DNA of 44,629 bases from Lachnospiraceae bacterium (GCA_022768825.1 JALEJB010000078.1:1-44629); one strand, 5' to 3'; positions 1 through 7,523 are shown, counted from the stretch's first letter. Made by a program: numbers and translations. Notes: generated from the letters alone by a model not told the origin.

Positions 1-395
1 ACAACTTTTACCTTTGCAGTAAACTGACGTTTAGCTGTTTTTCCGGTTTTCTTTACTTTGAAATATACGCGGATTGCGGAATCCTTCTCACCGGTTGCAG
101 CCATACCACGCACGTAAACTACAGTACCCTTTTTGTTTACAGCTGTCTTGATCTTCTTTGAGCTCTTCTTAACTGACTCAACTTTGTAAGTTTTGCTTAC
201 TTCTGGGTTGATTTTCAGTTTTGCGACCGTATCAACATCGACGGTCAATGTGCTGGTTGATTCGCCAGAAACGGCATCAACAAGCATTGCTGGTGCTGCC
301 TGCGCACTAACTAAGTTAGTAGCAGTTGACAGTGAGAGTGCCATTGCTAATGAAAGTCCAGTAGCAAGTACTCTCGTCATGAAACTCTTTTTCAT
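1..395 (-). CDS. Secreted or surface protein, 5' part only
   Basis: The gene starts at the ATG at 395-393, behind a strong TAAGGAGGAAAA ribosome binding site, and runs off the left edge of the window with no stop. The N-terminus is a classic signal peptide: MKKSFMTRVLATG, then a hydrophobic core and an Ala-rich cleavage region near residue 30. The remainder is rich in Lys, Val and Thr with alternating hydrophobic residues (for example KTYKVESVKKSSKKIKT), which suggests a beta-sandwich of the Ig-like/Big type found in Lachnospiraceae surface proteins. About 131 residues are visible. No catalytic motif is seen. It is monocistronic at its 5' end, with its own promoter at 454-482. The secreted nature is well supported; the function is unknown. 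Confidence 0.8.
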   Translation of the reverse strand, partial: MKKSFMTRVLATGLSLAMALSLSTATNLVSAQAAPAMLVDAVSGESTSTLTVDVDTVAKLKINPEVSKTYKVESVKKSSKKIKTAVNKKGTVVYVRGMAATGEKDSAIRVYFKVKKTGKTAKRQFTAKVKV

Positions 396-417
396 GTCTT
401 TTCCTCCTTAAGATTGT

Positions 418-432
418 CATACATAATGTATG
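418..432. repeat. 15-bp palindrome in the 5' leader of the secreted protein gene
   Basis: CATACATAATGTATG is an odd-length perfect palindrome 22 bases upstream of the start codon and downstream of the predicted promoter. It could be an operator for a dimeric regulator, or chance in AT-rich DNA. Confidence 0.3.
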
Positions 433-453
433 AAGTTTATTTTTTGTCACTTA

Positions 454-482
454 AGTATACAATACCTTCGGCGAATTGTCCA
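454..482 (-). promoter_or_regulatory. Sigma-A type promoter for the secreted protein gene
   Basis: On the minus strand, a TGGACA -35 box (477-482) and a TATACT -10 box (454-459) are separated by exactly 17 bp, with one mismatch to consensus in each box. It lies about 60 bp upstream of the start codon at 395. An ACAAATTTGT palindrome lies slightly further upstream. Confidence 0.7.
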
Positions 483-596
483 TATCATTTCTAACAAATT
501 TGTCATAAATTTCAAACAATTCATCGCCACTTCCCACAAAAGATACTGTGTTCTTAAGCTTTCACTATATATTTACGGTGTCTTTTCAAAAAAAAT

Positions 597-635
597 GGGG
601 TGCAAAAAAAATTTTTTCAAACTTTTTTCACACCC
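597..635 (-). terminator. Hairpin with flanking T-run, likely terminator after the Abi_2 gene
   Basis: The GGGGTGC and CACACCC arms enclose long A/T tracts that can also pair. On the minus strand the hairpin is followed by CATTTTTTTT. A second small hairpin (GGCGAGG/CCTCGCC, near 656-686) lies closer to the Abi_2 stop. The rest of the 483-763 interval shows no gene. Confidence 0.45.
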
Positions 636-763
636 TTTTTTTCTATATCTAATAATGGCGAGGTCAGAATCTATCCGCCTCGCCTCAGCGCAGTCCGCAA
701 ACATACGCCTCAATCCTTATATATAATATACATTACCCCAGAAAAATATGCAAGTCTTTCCGC

Positions 764-1485
764 TTATTTTTTTACATACGCATTTAGCTTTGTTAATTTC
801 CCTTTTATACCGGTTGCAACTATTTTATTATAAATCGGCAATGGCAATTCACTATACAAGTCATTAATACATTCTTCATATTCTTTCAAAAATTTTATAA
901 GCATTTTCTTCGGATATTGGACATGCTTTAGCAAACACACAATTAATGCTATGTAATCCGAAAAATACTCGAACTTAACATTTGTTATCCCAGTTTCATC
1001 CTCTACCCATTTGATAATATTTTTATTAGCATCACGATCTTTAAACCTGGCGTCAAAAGCAATATTATTGTGTGCGGTAGCATTTCTTAGCGCTTTGATC
1101 GTAAACGTTTTAATCTCAAATCGCTATTGGATATTTCATCATTCATTTTTGTTTTATATATATTTCCAATAGATTTATCCTTCATACCAGGGACAATCTG
1201 CTCTAATGTATAGTTTTTTACCGCCATTTCTATAAACATTAACGCAGGGTAAACCAACTTTTTCAGTGCATTATCGTAGTTAATGACGGCAATGATTTCA
1301 GAAAAATTTGTATATGGTATAGTGTTCTGTCTTTTTTTTATAAAACGATACCCCTTGTATCCATGATAATAACCATACTGAGTTAATTGCAACTTATCTT
1401 TGCTGCCCTGTATTTTTATATTGCAATCATCTCTAAGATGAATCATCAACCCATTTATTGTCTTTGCTTTTTCCGTAGGATTCAT
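764..1485 (-). pseudogene. Abi_2 (AbiD/AbiF-like) abortive infection family protein, frameshifted
   Basis: The ATG at 1485 follows an AAAGGGGGAG ribosome binding site. The first frame encodes 132 residues with the Abi_2 N-terminal pattern (TQYGYYHGYKGYRF, then NFSEIIAVINYDNALKKLV) and stops at 1087. The other frame continues from the A-tract near 1110, reads through IKALRNATAHNNIAFDARF (the RNxxAHN motif of Abi_2/HEPN-like proteins) and ends at 764. Restoring one A to the AAAA tract would rejoin the frames into about 240 residues, a normal family length. As written, the protein loses its C-terminal RNxxxH motif, so it is probably inactive unless the indel is a sequencing error or phase-variable. 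It lies 37 bases downstream of an unrecognised gene (1523-2194) and probably shares its transcript. Abi_2 proteins are phage-abortive or toxin-like factors; the exact activity here is not known. Confidence 0.75.
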
Positions 1486-1522
1486 GTGCTCCCCCTTTAT
1501 GCATATATATGTAGGTTTTCCA

Positions 1523-2194
1523 TTAATTTGTTCTTTCTCCGATCGCCTCCAGAATAAACTGATTCTCCATCCATTGGAGAATTTGTATTGCTTTCATTGG
1601 ATTGATTTTTCCTATTGAATTTTCACAATATACCACTGACATAATTATATTGTATGAATCATCCCAATCCCATAGTTTATCCCAATGATCGAGTACGTCT
1701 CGTGCCAAACTCCCCAAACCCAATCTAAAATCATTATAATTCGGATCAATCTCATTCAGTTTTTCCCTCACACGATTTACTTCATTTTTCACATTTTCAT
1801 TTACATCCTCCAAACTAACACCACCGTTCCATTCACTTTCGTGATAATGCCCTACAACTTCTCTTAATACATCAACTTTTTTTATATGATGATTTCTTGC
1901 AAGCCAGGAAACACCCCGTCCAATCGTCTGACGAGTAACAAAATCAACATCTTGACTAGAATCTATCAATCCGTTTTCTGTTCCAATTATTAATTTTTGT
2001 CCTGTCCAGTCCTTAGCACCATCAGTTATGACATCCAACAAATATAAAGCTTCTATTCGCAACTGACTATATACAGGCAACACCTCATCAACCACAGCAG
2101 CGCTAATAAATCCCGACAAATTCTCTCCGTGTTCACGAAGATCACTCAAAATTGTTTCTGCCCTTTTATCCATCGAAAAAAGTCTTTTTGCCAT
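1523..2194 (-). CDS. Hypothetical protein, possible partner of the Abi_2 gene
   Basis: The chosen start is MAKRLFSMDKR at 2194, because GAGGTG precedes it by four bases; the in-frame ATG at 2209 has no ribosome binding site. The product is 223 residues, soluble, acidic, and without a signal peptide or membrane segment. Recognisable patches are RGVSWLARNHHIKKVDVLRE in the middle, a charged segment (EDVNENVKNEVNRVREKLNE) and a Trp/Asp-rich stretch (LDHWDKLWDWDD) near residue 180. I do not recognise the family. It sits directly upstream of the Abi_2 gene in the same direction with its own promoter. The arrangement resembles a two-gene defence or toxin-antitoxin unit, but that is inference from position only. 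Confidence 0.65.
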   Translation of the reverse strand: MAKRLFSMDKRAETILSDLREHGENLSGFISAAVVDEVLPVYSQLRIEALYLLDVITDGAKDWTGQKLIIGTENGLIDSSQDVDFVTRQTIGRGVSWLARNHHIKKVDVLREVVGHYHESEWNGGVSLEDVNENVKNEVNRVREKLNEIDPNYNDFRLGLGSLARDVLDHWDKLWDWDDSYNIIMSVVYCENSIGKINPMKAIQILQWMENQFILEAIGERTN

Positions 2195-2234
2195 CGCACA
2201 CCTCGTCATATACTTGAATTATATCCTTTTATAT

Positions 2235-2263
2235 ATACTATGATTATATACATCATTTTGCAA
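2235..2263 (-). promoter_or_regulatory. Candidate promoter of the Abi_2 two-gene unit
   Basis: On the minus strand, TTGCAA (2258-2263) and TAGTAT (2235-2240) are spaced by 17 bp, 41 bp upstream of the start at 2194. Alternative TATAAT-like sequences overlap the spacer, so the exact -10 box is uncertain. Confidence 0.4.
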
Positions 2264-2320
2264 GTAAATTTTAATATCGCTTAATACATTATGTAAAACC
2301 GCATTTGCTGTGCATTCAAA

Positions 2321-2350
2321 AAAGGAACACCGTTCATCCGGTGTTCCTTT
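2321..2350 (-). terminator. Intrinsic terminator at the end of the type VII secretion operon
   Basis: A perfect 12-bp stem (AAAGGAACACCG with CGGTGTTCCTTT) and a 6-base loop are followed on the minus strand by TTTTTTGAA. It is the first strong terminator after the DUF3592 gene and small ORF, and marks the 3' end of the secretion transcript. Confidence 0.85.
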
Positions 2351-2415
2351 TATCACTTACTTCTGCCCTATTTTGTCAATATTCTAATATATTCAAATCC
2401 TCAAAATGGACTTTG

Positions 2416-2541
2416 TTATAACATGGAGCTTAACCGGCTTTCCATGATCAGATCACGCCACATCGCTTCGGTGGCGTTTCCGACGTCAAATTGCTCCGCA
2501 TCATCCACTGCAATTAATTCCGATAATGACCTATTTCTCAT
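2416..2541 (-). CDS. Small acidic protein, last possible gene of the T7SS operon
   Basis: This 41-residue ORF begins MRNRSLSELIAVDDAEQFDV and ends near LIMESRLSSML. It lies between the DUF3592 stop and the operon terminator, in the same frame as the DUF3592 gene. The composition is plausible for a small helical protein. The only Shine-Dalgarno-like bases (AAGG) abut the ATG, so translation initiation is doubtful; it might be a readthrough tail or a remnant. No family is recognised. Confidence 0.35.
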   Translation of the reverse strand: MRNRSLSELIAVDDAEQFDVGNATEAMWRDLIMESRLSSML

Positions 2542-2556
2542 CCTTGCAGTTGTATT

Positions 2557-3012
2557 TTATAAGATTATCATAAACATCACTCCAAACAGCAGTAATACTG
2601 CCGCTACGATATACAGAATGATTGCTACTATTTTATAGGTATTGCCTTTTGCAATACTTGCTTTCTGCGGATTCTGCGGGTCAAATCTCACATTACAGGT
2701 CTGTCCAATCTTCTTTTGTGCCATAAATTCATTGATCAGATAATTCGTGGCTCTGCGATACTCCTGTCCATTGACAAAATATGAGAATACCGTTGCCGCC
2801 ATATGCTGCTGTTGATTGGTGTCACCAATCGTTGCTCCGTCTGTGGGACTGTTGCTTTCACCGTTGAAATATCTCGGAGCATAAGTGATATCGACGATCT
2901 TTCCGGTCGTTCGTCCACTCAGCTTTCCCCCTGATTTTGCGACTGCTGTAAATGAGATCGCCACGATCAATGCTGCAGCTGCCAACAGACAAATCACCAA
3001 ACCTACGATCAT
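2557..3012 (-). CDS. DUF3592-like membrane protein
   Basis: This 151-residue protein has a transmembrane helix at about residues 2-24 (MIVGLVICLLAAAALIVAIS) and another at about 128-150. Between them is a beta-rich domain with the DUF3592 pattern: GKIVDITYAP, a VFSYFVNGQEYRR strand pair, and VRFDPQNPQKASIAKG. An AGGTG site lies eight bases before the ATG. It starts two bases after the DUF4176 stop, so the two are probably co-translated. Its position at the end of the secretion operon suggests an accessory or protective membrane role; no activity is known for the domain. Confidence 0.75.
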   Translation of the reverse strand: MIVGLVICLLAAAALIVAISFTAVAKSGGKLSGRTTGKIVDITYAPRYFNGESNSPTDGATIGDTNQQQHMAATVFSYFVNGQEYRRATNYLINEFMAQKKIGQTCNVRFDPQNPQKASIAKGNTYKIVAIILYIVAAVLLLFGVMFMIIL

Positions 3013-3013
3013 A

Positions 3014-3286
3014 TTATTCTTTCACCTCTTTTTCTTCTGCTTCGATCAGTGCTTTACGGTATGCAAACTCCTGATCATCCTGCATGCCGATAAAATACAG
3101 CGTGTCTACATCATCATTATTAAAGGCATATAATTTATCTGCTCCCATAAATCCCTGCGGATACAGGCATGCGGAATAATCGAATTTGCTGCCATCTGCA
3201 ATCTGGCTCCTACCGATGATGATAAATTTTGCATCCTGTGCTTTCTTTAATGATACTACTGATCCTAATGGTAAGTATTTTTTCAT
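3014..3286 (-). CDS. DUF4176 family protein
   Basis: This is a 90-residue soluble protein. The family pattern is clear: YLPLGSVVSLKKAQDAKFII near the N-terminus, then an IIGR segment, YSACLYPQGFMGADKLYAFN, and VDTLYFIGMQDDQEF. The start is supported by an AGGAGG site upstream of 3286. From established knowledge, DUF4176 genes in Firmicutes are commonly found in type VII secretion and LXG-toxin loci, which fits this context. The molecular function is unknown; an immunity, chaperone or regulatory role is speculative. Confidence 0.8.
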   Translation of the reverse strand: MKKYLPLGSVVSLKKAQDAKFIIIGRSQIADGSKFDYSACLYPQGFMGADKLYAFNNDDVDTLYFIGMQDDQEFAYRKALIEAEEKEVKE

Positions 3287-3326
3287 GTTTGTTTCCTCCT
3301 GATAAAATTATCGTTATTTTCATGTT

Positions 3327-4289
3327 CTAGAACAGATCTGACCAATCAATTTTTATTTTTAGTCCGATCGGACCAAGTCCCAGATCCCCGGATACACCTC
3401 CGCTTGATACGGATGCACCGGCTTCTGCCTGAACGCCGACCATGCCTTCTACCGTAAAATCCACCTTGATCCCTGCAATGGTAAATCCGCTGCTCACTTC
3501 GCCTTTTGCCCAGTAAGCTTCTGCCTCCGCCTTTGCCTTGGCCTGGATCTCTCCGTTTTCCATATAGATTCCGGCCTTTGCGCTTGCATCTGCTCCGACC
3601 ACGCTTCCTTCCGCATTCGAATGGATATTGTAGTCATCTGTACCCACCTGACTGTCGATACTCGCCTGCGCCGCATTTGCACTGGCCGATACTTCTGCTC
3701 CGGCCATCATGTAGGATGCAGTGCCATCTTCATCCCAGTTTTGGTCGGTTCCCAAACCGATTTTCGCAGATGCTTCCACATTGGCCGCACTACCGCTGAC
3801 AGAGACCTTCGCATATTCGCTTTCTGCGGATGCAGAGCCTTCCAGTGCGCTTCCTTTTGCATATGCCTCCACTTGCAAGCCTTCTCGCTTAAATCCCGCT
3901 TCGCCGTTCAAAACGCTGCCGTCCGCCCGGAAGGTCACGCCGTCTTTCTCATAGGTTGCGCTGCCGGATTTCACTGCTCCCATCACTTTAAGTTTATCTT
4001 CTGACAAAAGCTCCATCAGACCTATGATCTTCATCTCCGTAAATGGATACTTACGCTTGATCAAAGTCAGCGTTCCCTGCAGCTGCACTGCATCTTCCGC
4101 CTGCTTCATGGCTGATTGTCCAACCTTGGTCAGATATTCTGCCACATCCTTGAAGGCAGGATCCATATTTTTCAGTACCTTTGCCGCATCTGACATCTGA
4201 ACAACTGACTGGATGATTGTTTTTTCTACACTTTCAAACTTTGATATTGCTTTTTCTGTTTTCGAAATATCGATATCAAATTTCGCCAT
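3327..4289 (-). CDS. Ala/Ser/Gly-rich protein with helical N-terminus, candidate T7SS substrate
   Basis: This is a 320-residue protein with no signal peptide, no clear membrane helix and no cysteine. Residues 1 to about 105 are helical and resemble a WXG/LXG-type bundle, with repeated hydrophobic heptads (MAKFDIDISKTEKAISKFES). Residues about 110-300 are low-complexity alternating strands rich in Ala, Ser, Gly and Glu (ASAESEYAKVSVSGSAANVE), and the end is GDLGLGPIGLKIKIDWSDLF. This split, a presumed secretion-type bundle plus a repetitive beta region, resembles large T7SS-linked polymorphic proteins, but no toxin catalytic motif is visible. It is encoded 14 bases downstream of a small helical protein (possible partner) and upstream of DUF4176. 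Its role as an exported effector or surface component is inferred. Confidence 0.7.
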   Translation of the reverse strand: MAKFDIDISKTEKAISKFESVEKTIIQSVVQMSDAAKVLKNMDPAFKDVAEYLTKVGQSAMKQAEDAVQLQGTLTLIKRKYPFTEMKIIGLMELLSEDKLKVMGAVKSGSATYEKDGVTFRADGSVLNGEAGFKREGLQVEAYAKGSALEGSASAESEYAKVSVSGSAANVEASAKIGLGTDQNWDEDGTASYMMAGAEVSASANAAQASIDSQVGTDDYNIHSNAEGSVVGADASAKAGIYMENGEIQAKAKAEAEAYWAKGEVSSGFTIAGIKVDFTVEGMVGVQAEAGASVSSGGVSGDLGLGPIGLKIKIDWSDLF

Positions 4290-4302
4290 TGCTCACACTC
4301 CT

Positions 4303-4578
4303 TTATCTGTTTGTTTCATACCTGCTTACTTTCTCCTCACATTCCATACTGCATCTGATGATATCTGCCAGCGTCTCATTGAGTGATGACAGCTGAAGCA
4401 GTTCCTCCTTCAGCTGCACATCGATCTGCCCCAGACTCCGCTCGACAGACGTCTGCGTATGTTCTGCCATATTCCACGCTTCCAGCATCCTTCTGCGATT
4501 TTTTTGTAATTCTTTCAGGAGAGTATTCTGATCCTGCAGACATTGATACATGCTCTTTTTGTTCAATTCTTTTTTCAT
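4303..4578 (-). CDS. Small helical protein of the T7SS operon
   Basis: The chosen start is the ATG of MKKELNKKSMYQ at 4578, nine bases after AAGGGAGGG; an in-frame TTG at 4608 would include the ribosome binding site inside the coding region. The product is 91 residues, almost entirely helical and charged, with heptad-like spacing (LLKELQKNRRRMLEAWNMAE). It has no WXG turn, but its size and two-helix appearance resemble WXG100-like or LXG-associated chaperone proteins. It is immediately upstream of the Ala-rich gene, so it may pair with that protein's helical N-terminus. I do not recognise a specific family. Confidence 0.65.
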   Translation of the reverse strand: MKKELNKKSMYQCLQDQNTLLKELQKNRRRMLEAWNMAEHTQTSVERSLGQIDVQLKEELLQLSSLNETLADIIRCSMECEEKVSRYETNR

Positions 4579-4612
4579 ATCGTCATACCCTCCCTTCGCT
4601 TTTATCAATCTG

Positions 4613-6121
4613 TTATTTCATCTCAAACACAAACTCTTCGTTTGCCAGTCGGATCCGGTCTCCGTTTCTGACGACCTGCTTCTGATTCGGCTCCAGTATC
4701 ACGTCATTGATGTAGGAATGATTCATCGATCCTAAATCCTGCAAAAATACAATGCCGTTTTCGTTCAACAATGCTGCATGCCTTCTGCTGATCGCATGAT
4801 TGCCCTGAATGCAATAATCGACCAGTTCCTCTTTGCTGCCGATGGTAAATATGGTCTTGGACAACAATATTTTTTTGCCGGTTGCTTTATGTAAGAGATA
4901 TGCGGTTGGCATGGACCGATCCAGCGCAACGGTTCCTTCTTCCCTGAAACCGGCCATCTCCTGTCCGGCCCGTTTTGCGGGCTTTGCTTCCCGAAACTGT
5001 TTGTCGGCATGATACTGTAAGCGTTTCTCGCGCTTTTTCGCCACGATCCGGCGCACGAGCAAAATGATCAAAAGTAACAGGATGATTCCCGCCAGTATGT
5101 ATATGACGATCATATAGATATCATGCATCGGCTTTAACTGTTCGGCTGCCTGCTGCAATGCATCGATCTGTTCCTGATACGCGTTGTTGTCAACCGTCGG
5201 ATCCTCATACACTTTTTGGGCAGTCTCGATAGCTGCTTGCGCCAACTGCTTTGTTTTCTTGGTGTACGCGTTTTTTTCAAGGAGCTGCTTCGTCTGTTCG
5301 ATCTGTTGCTGCAGATTCGTCTGTTTTGACGCGAAGCTGTCATACTTGATACCGATCTTGTCGAAGGTCTTCTGCATCACGGACACTGCCAACGCCTTGT
5401 GCAGCTCGTCCTTGTCTTCGCCCGGAATGCGCATTCCAATGAGCCGGCCTTCTTCGTCCACCAGCGGCGCGCCATAGTTTTTGATCAGATCCGACTGATA
5501 TTCAAATTGCTGTTCCGACAGATTGTGAATCGATGTGGATTCCATATTGACACTGTAATTATCCGCATTGTAGGACAGCTGAAACAACGTCGTCAGCTCT
5601 TCACATTCCTCTATATTGCCTAGCGCGATCCCATTGCATTCCGGCAATTCCCGGTCGATACCCAGGATTGCATAATCGCTGTCTCCTGCTTTTTCGACCA
5701 GCGTTGCGTCACAGATGATGTCACTGGATATGAGAATCCTCCATCGGACTGCAACCGGCGCGTCTTTTTCCAGATGGTTCTGTTTTCGATATTTCCTGAT
5801 CACCTTATCCGGTACGGCCAGATTGCTTTTTGCCGTGATCAACCGCTGCGCATGTCCCCGATTGATGTTTCCGACCAGAAAGCATGTGCCCTGGGAATAC
5901 GCCGGATAGTCCAGATTCATATAGTTTTCTTCATTTGCTTCGTCTACCAGACAGGTTTGTATGAGAAAGACGCTGTTCTTGGCGTTTTCGATCAAATTTT
6001 CTTCTGCCTCATCTGCCCGGACATATGCGACATTTGTATTTATCAGGAGAGCAGCCATGAATACAGCGATCATGCTGCATAATATTCGTTTTCCATTTGT
6101 TTTGTGTTGTTTGCTCTTCAT
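4613..6121 (-). CDS. Membrane-anchored pseudoprotease with FIVAR-like region and cytosolic FHA domain
   Basis: This is a 502-residue protein. A signal or anchor helix spans about 13-33. An extracellular trypsin/HtrA-like fold covers about 40-255: GTCFLVG, RLITAKSNL (where the catalytic His would be), DSDYAILGI (Asp retained, D149), and NYGAPLVDEEGRLIGM, where the nucleophile Ser of GNSGGPL is Tyr. Two of three catalytic residues are therefore missing. A helical FIVAR-like segment (275-330) follows, then a membrane helix (336-357) and a basic linker. The C-terminal FHA domain (about 418-500) retains SRRH at 445-448 and N467, the residues that bind phosphothreonine. An EEGTVAL motif (T397) lies between the membrane and the FHA domain. 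It probably ties an extracellular scaffold to kinase signalling inside; that role is inference. Confidence 0.8.
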   Translation of the reverse strand: MKSKQHKTNGKRILCSMIAVFMAALLINTNVAYVRADEAEENLIENAKNSVFLIQTCLVDEANEENYMNLDYPAYSQGTCFLVGNINRGHAQRLITAKSNLAVPDKVIRKYRKQNHLEKDAPVAVRWRILISSDIICDATLVEKAGDSDYAILGIDRELPECNGIALGNIEECEELTTLFQLSYNADNYSVNMESTSIHNLSEQQFEYQSDLIKNYGAPLVDEEGRLIGMRIPGEDKDELHKALAVSVMQKTFDKIGIKYDSFASKQTNLQQQIEQTKQLLEKNAYTKKTKQLAQAAIETAQKVYEDPTVDNNAYQEQIDALQQAAEQLKPMHDIYMIVIYILAGIILLLLIILLVRRIVAKKREKRLQYHADKQFREAKPAKRAGQEMAGFREEGTVALDRSMPTAYLLHKATGKKILLSKTIFTIGSKEELVDYCIQGNHAISRRHAALLNENGIVFLQDLGSMNHSYINDVILEPNQKQVVRNGDRIRLANEEFVFEMK

Positions 6122-6173
6122 TCATTTCTCCGTCATACGTACCGCGGGCTGCACGGCTGCAGCCCGCAACATA

Positions 6174-6488
6174 CTAGATTACATTTTCAGATAATTTTGA
6201 TGCCAGCTCTTTATTGTCATCTTCTGTTTTCTTATAGAGTTTTGCCATCGCTGTTAAGTCTTTTACATGCTCTTCGATCATGCTGTGCATTTTTTTCATG
6301 TCATCATCTAATTTGGAAAATTTATCCAGATACTGTTTGGAAGCATCACCTGTCCAGGTTGCTCCTACTCCACTAATGGTATTTAACATCTTTGTTGTAA
6401 GATTTTTTACTTTTGTTTGATTTGATGAAAATGCTGTTGCAGCTTTTTCAAGGTCTGCGTAATCTACTTTAATGATATAATCAGCCAT
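6174..6488 (-). CDS. WXG100 family protein (WTG variant)
   Basis: This 104-residue protein is predicted to be a helix-turn-helix hairpin with the WxG turn at W45-T-G47 (GATWTGDAS). The C-terminal tail carries YKKTED, which fits the YxxxD/E export signal. An AGGAGG-type site precedes the start. Its C-terminal helix ends NKELASKLSENVI and resembles that of the WXG100 protein at 7206-7523 (NEQLASELPADVI), so the two look like paralogues. WXG100 proteins are exported as dimers through EssC. It is the last of five consecutive WXG100 genes and lies directly upstream of the FHA pseudoprotease. Confidence 0.92.
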   Translation of the reverse strand: MADYIIKVDYADLEKAATAFSSNQTKVKNLTTKMLNTISGVGATWTGDASKQYLDKFSKLDDDMKKMHSMIEEHVKDLTAMAKLYKKTEDDNKELASKLSENVI

Positions 6489-6500
6489 TGTTTTTTCCTC

Positions 6501-6806
6501 CTATTTGCCAAATGAACGTGTGCTGCCGGTTCTGACGTTTTCACGCTCTGCTGCTTCATATGCTTCGATCAGTTTCTGTAAGGTTTCTTCATACTTTGTC
6601 AACAGGCTGCTGAAGTCATCCATATACTTTGCATCTTCCAGAAATGCTTTTTCAAATGCTTCTTTTGCATCTCCTTCCCATTTTCCTGACAAAGTCTTCT
6701 CACTCTTCTTTAAATCATCTACCTCTGAGTTGAAATCTTTGTGATCCTTTTGCAAATCTGATAATGCTGTTCTCAGTTTTGCTACATCGACAGTAAACTG
6801 TGCCAT
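6501..6806 (-). CDS. WXG100 family protein (WEG variant)
   Basis: This 101-residue protein has the turn at W43-E-G45 (GKWEGDAKEAF). The C-terminal YEAAE fits the YxxxD/E export signal and is followed by a flexible Gly/Ser/Arg tail. The start MAQFTVDVAKL is behind a clear AGGAGG-type site. It is flanked by other WXG100 genes with short gaps, so it is probably co-translated. It may be a secreted heterodimer partner of a neighbour. Confidence 0.92.
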   Translation of the reverse strand: MAQFTVDVAKLRTALSDLQKDHKDFNSEVDDLKKSEKTLSGKWEGDAKEAFEKAFLEDAKYMDDFSSLLTKYEETLQKLIEAYEAAERENVRTGSTRSFGK

Positions 6807-6866
6807 TTTTTGTTCCTCCTTTTGTGATGTTTATTTACCACGAGATGTTGTCCCGCAATGTACCTG

Positions 6867-7196
6867 TTATTGATTGGTCTCGTATGTACGCTCCATCGCG
6901 ATGCGCAGATTTTCCAATTCGGTCTGACGAATGTTTTCTGCCATCTGACGGATGGTTGCTGCCGTGGTCTTGATCTTATCCGAGGTCTTTTTGACATTTC
7001 CCTGCAGGATACCGACCTTTCCCACATAGGCGGTGGCGTTGTCGCCTTCCCAGGCTGCTCCAATTTCCTTGATCATCTTGTTCATATCTTCATCTGACAA
7101 TTTGCTCAGATTCGAAGCGACTTCTTCCAGTGCCGCTGCCTGATCAATGGTCTTCTGATAGTTCAATTCGATATAGGTAGAATCCACAATTGTCAC
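6867..7196 (-). CDS. WXG100 family protein (WEG variant, long N-terminus)
   Basis: This 109-residue protein has the turn at W49-E-G51 (GAAWEGDNATAY), slightly later than in its neighbours. The tail reads MERTYETNQ; the residue four after Tyr is Gln, so the YxxxD/E export signal is imperfect. That would fit the partner in a heterodimer that does not carry the signal itself. A GGAGGTG site precedes the start. Confidence 0.9.
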   Translation of the reverse strand: MTIVDSTYIELNYQKTIDQAAALEEVASNLSKLSDEDMNKMIKEIGAAWEGDNATAYVGKVGILQGNVKKTSDKIKTTAATIRQMAENIRQTELENLRIAMERTYETNQ

Positions 7197-7205
7197 CTCC
7201 TCCTG

Positions 7206-7523
7206 TTATATGACATCTGCCGGAAGCTCACTGGCTAATTGCTCGTTGAGTTCCTCTGTTGCCTCATAGACTCCTGCCATTTTTTCCAGATCGATGGGAT
7301 GTTCTTTTAATCGTTTCAATATCTCGCTGATGGATTCCTCATTTTTTTCGAGCATCGCCCGATGCTGATCACTTGCATCTCCGATCCAGTATTTTGTGGA
7401 ACCGTTGATGACCTTACGCATCCCGTCGAAGTCTTTTTGCATCGCAGTTACATATTCCTGTACCTTTTTGGACTGCGCGCGCAATACTTCCGTGGATACT
7501 TTCATCTGAAAGTCTGCTGCCAT
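7206..7523 (-). CDS. WXG100 family protein (WIG variant)
   Basis: This 105-residue protein has the turn at W46-I-G48 (KYWIGDASDQH). YEATE near residue 86 fits the export signal. Its C-terminal helix resembles that of the protein at 6174-6488. Its start codon directly abuts the stop codon of the previous WXG100 gene, which indicates translational coupling. It is a probable T7SS substrate or structural secreted protein. Confidence 0.92.
   Translation of the reverse strand: MAADFQMKVSTEVLRAQSKKVQEYVTAMQKDFDGMRKVINGSTKYWIGDASDQHRAMLEKNEESISEILKRLKEHPIDLEKMAGVYEATEELNEQLASELPADVI

Noticed and set aside
1100-1120. Programmed -1 frameshift in the Abi_2 gene
   Set aside because: The TTA-AAA-CGT context is not a canonical slippery heptamer and no downstream structure is evident; a plain indel is simpler.
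1087-1485. Complete 132-residue Abi_2 protein
   Set aside because: The conserved C-terminal RNxxAHN part continues in another frame, so the short product is a truncation.
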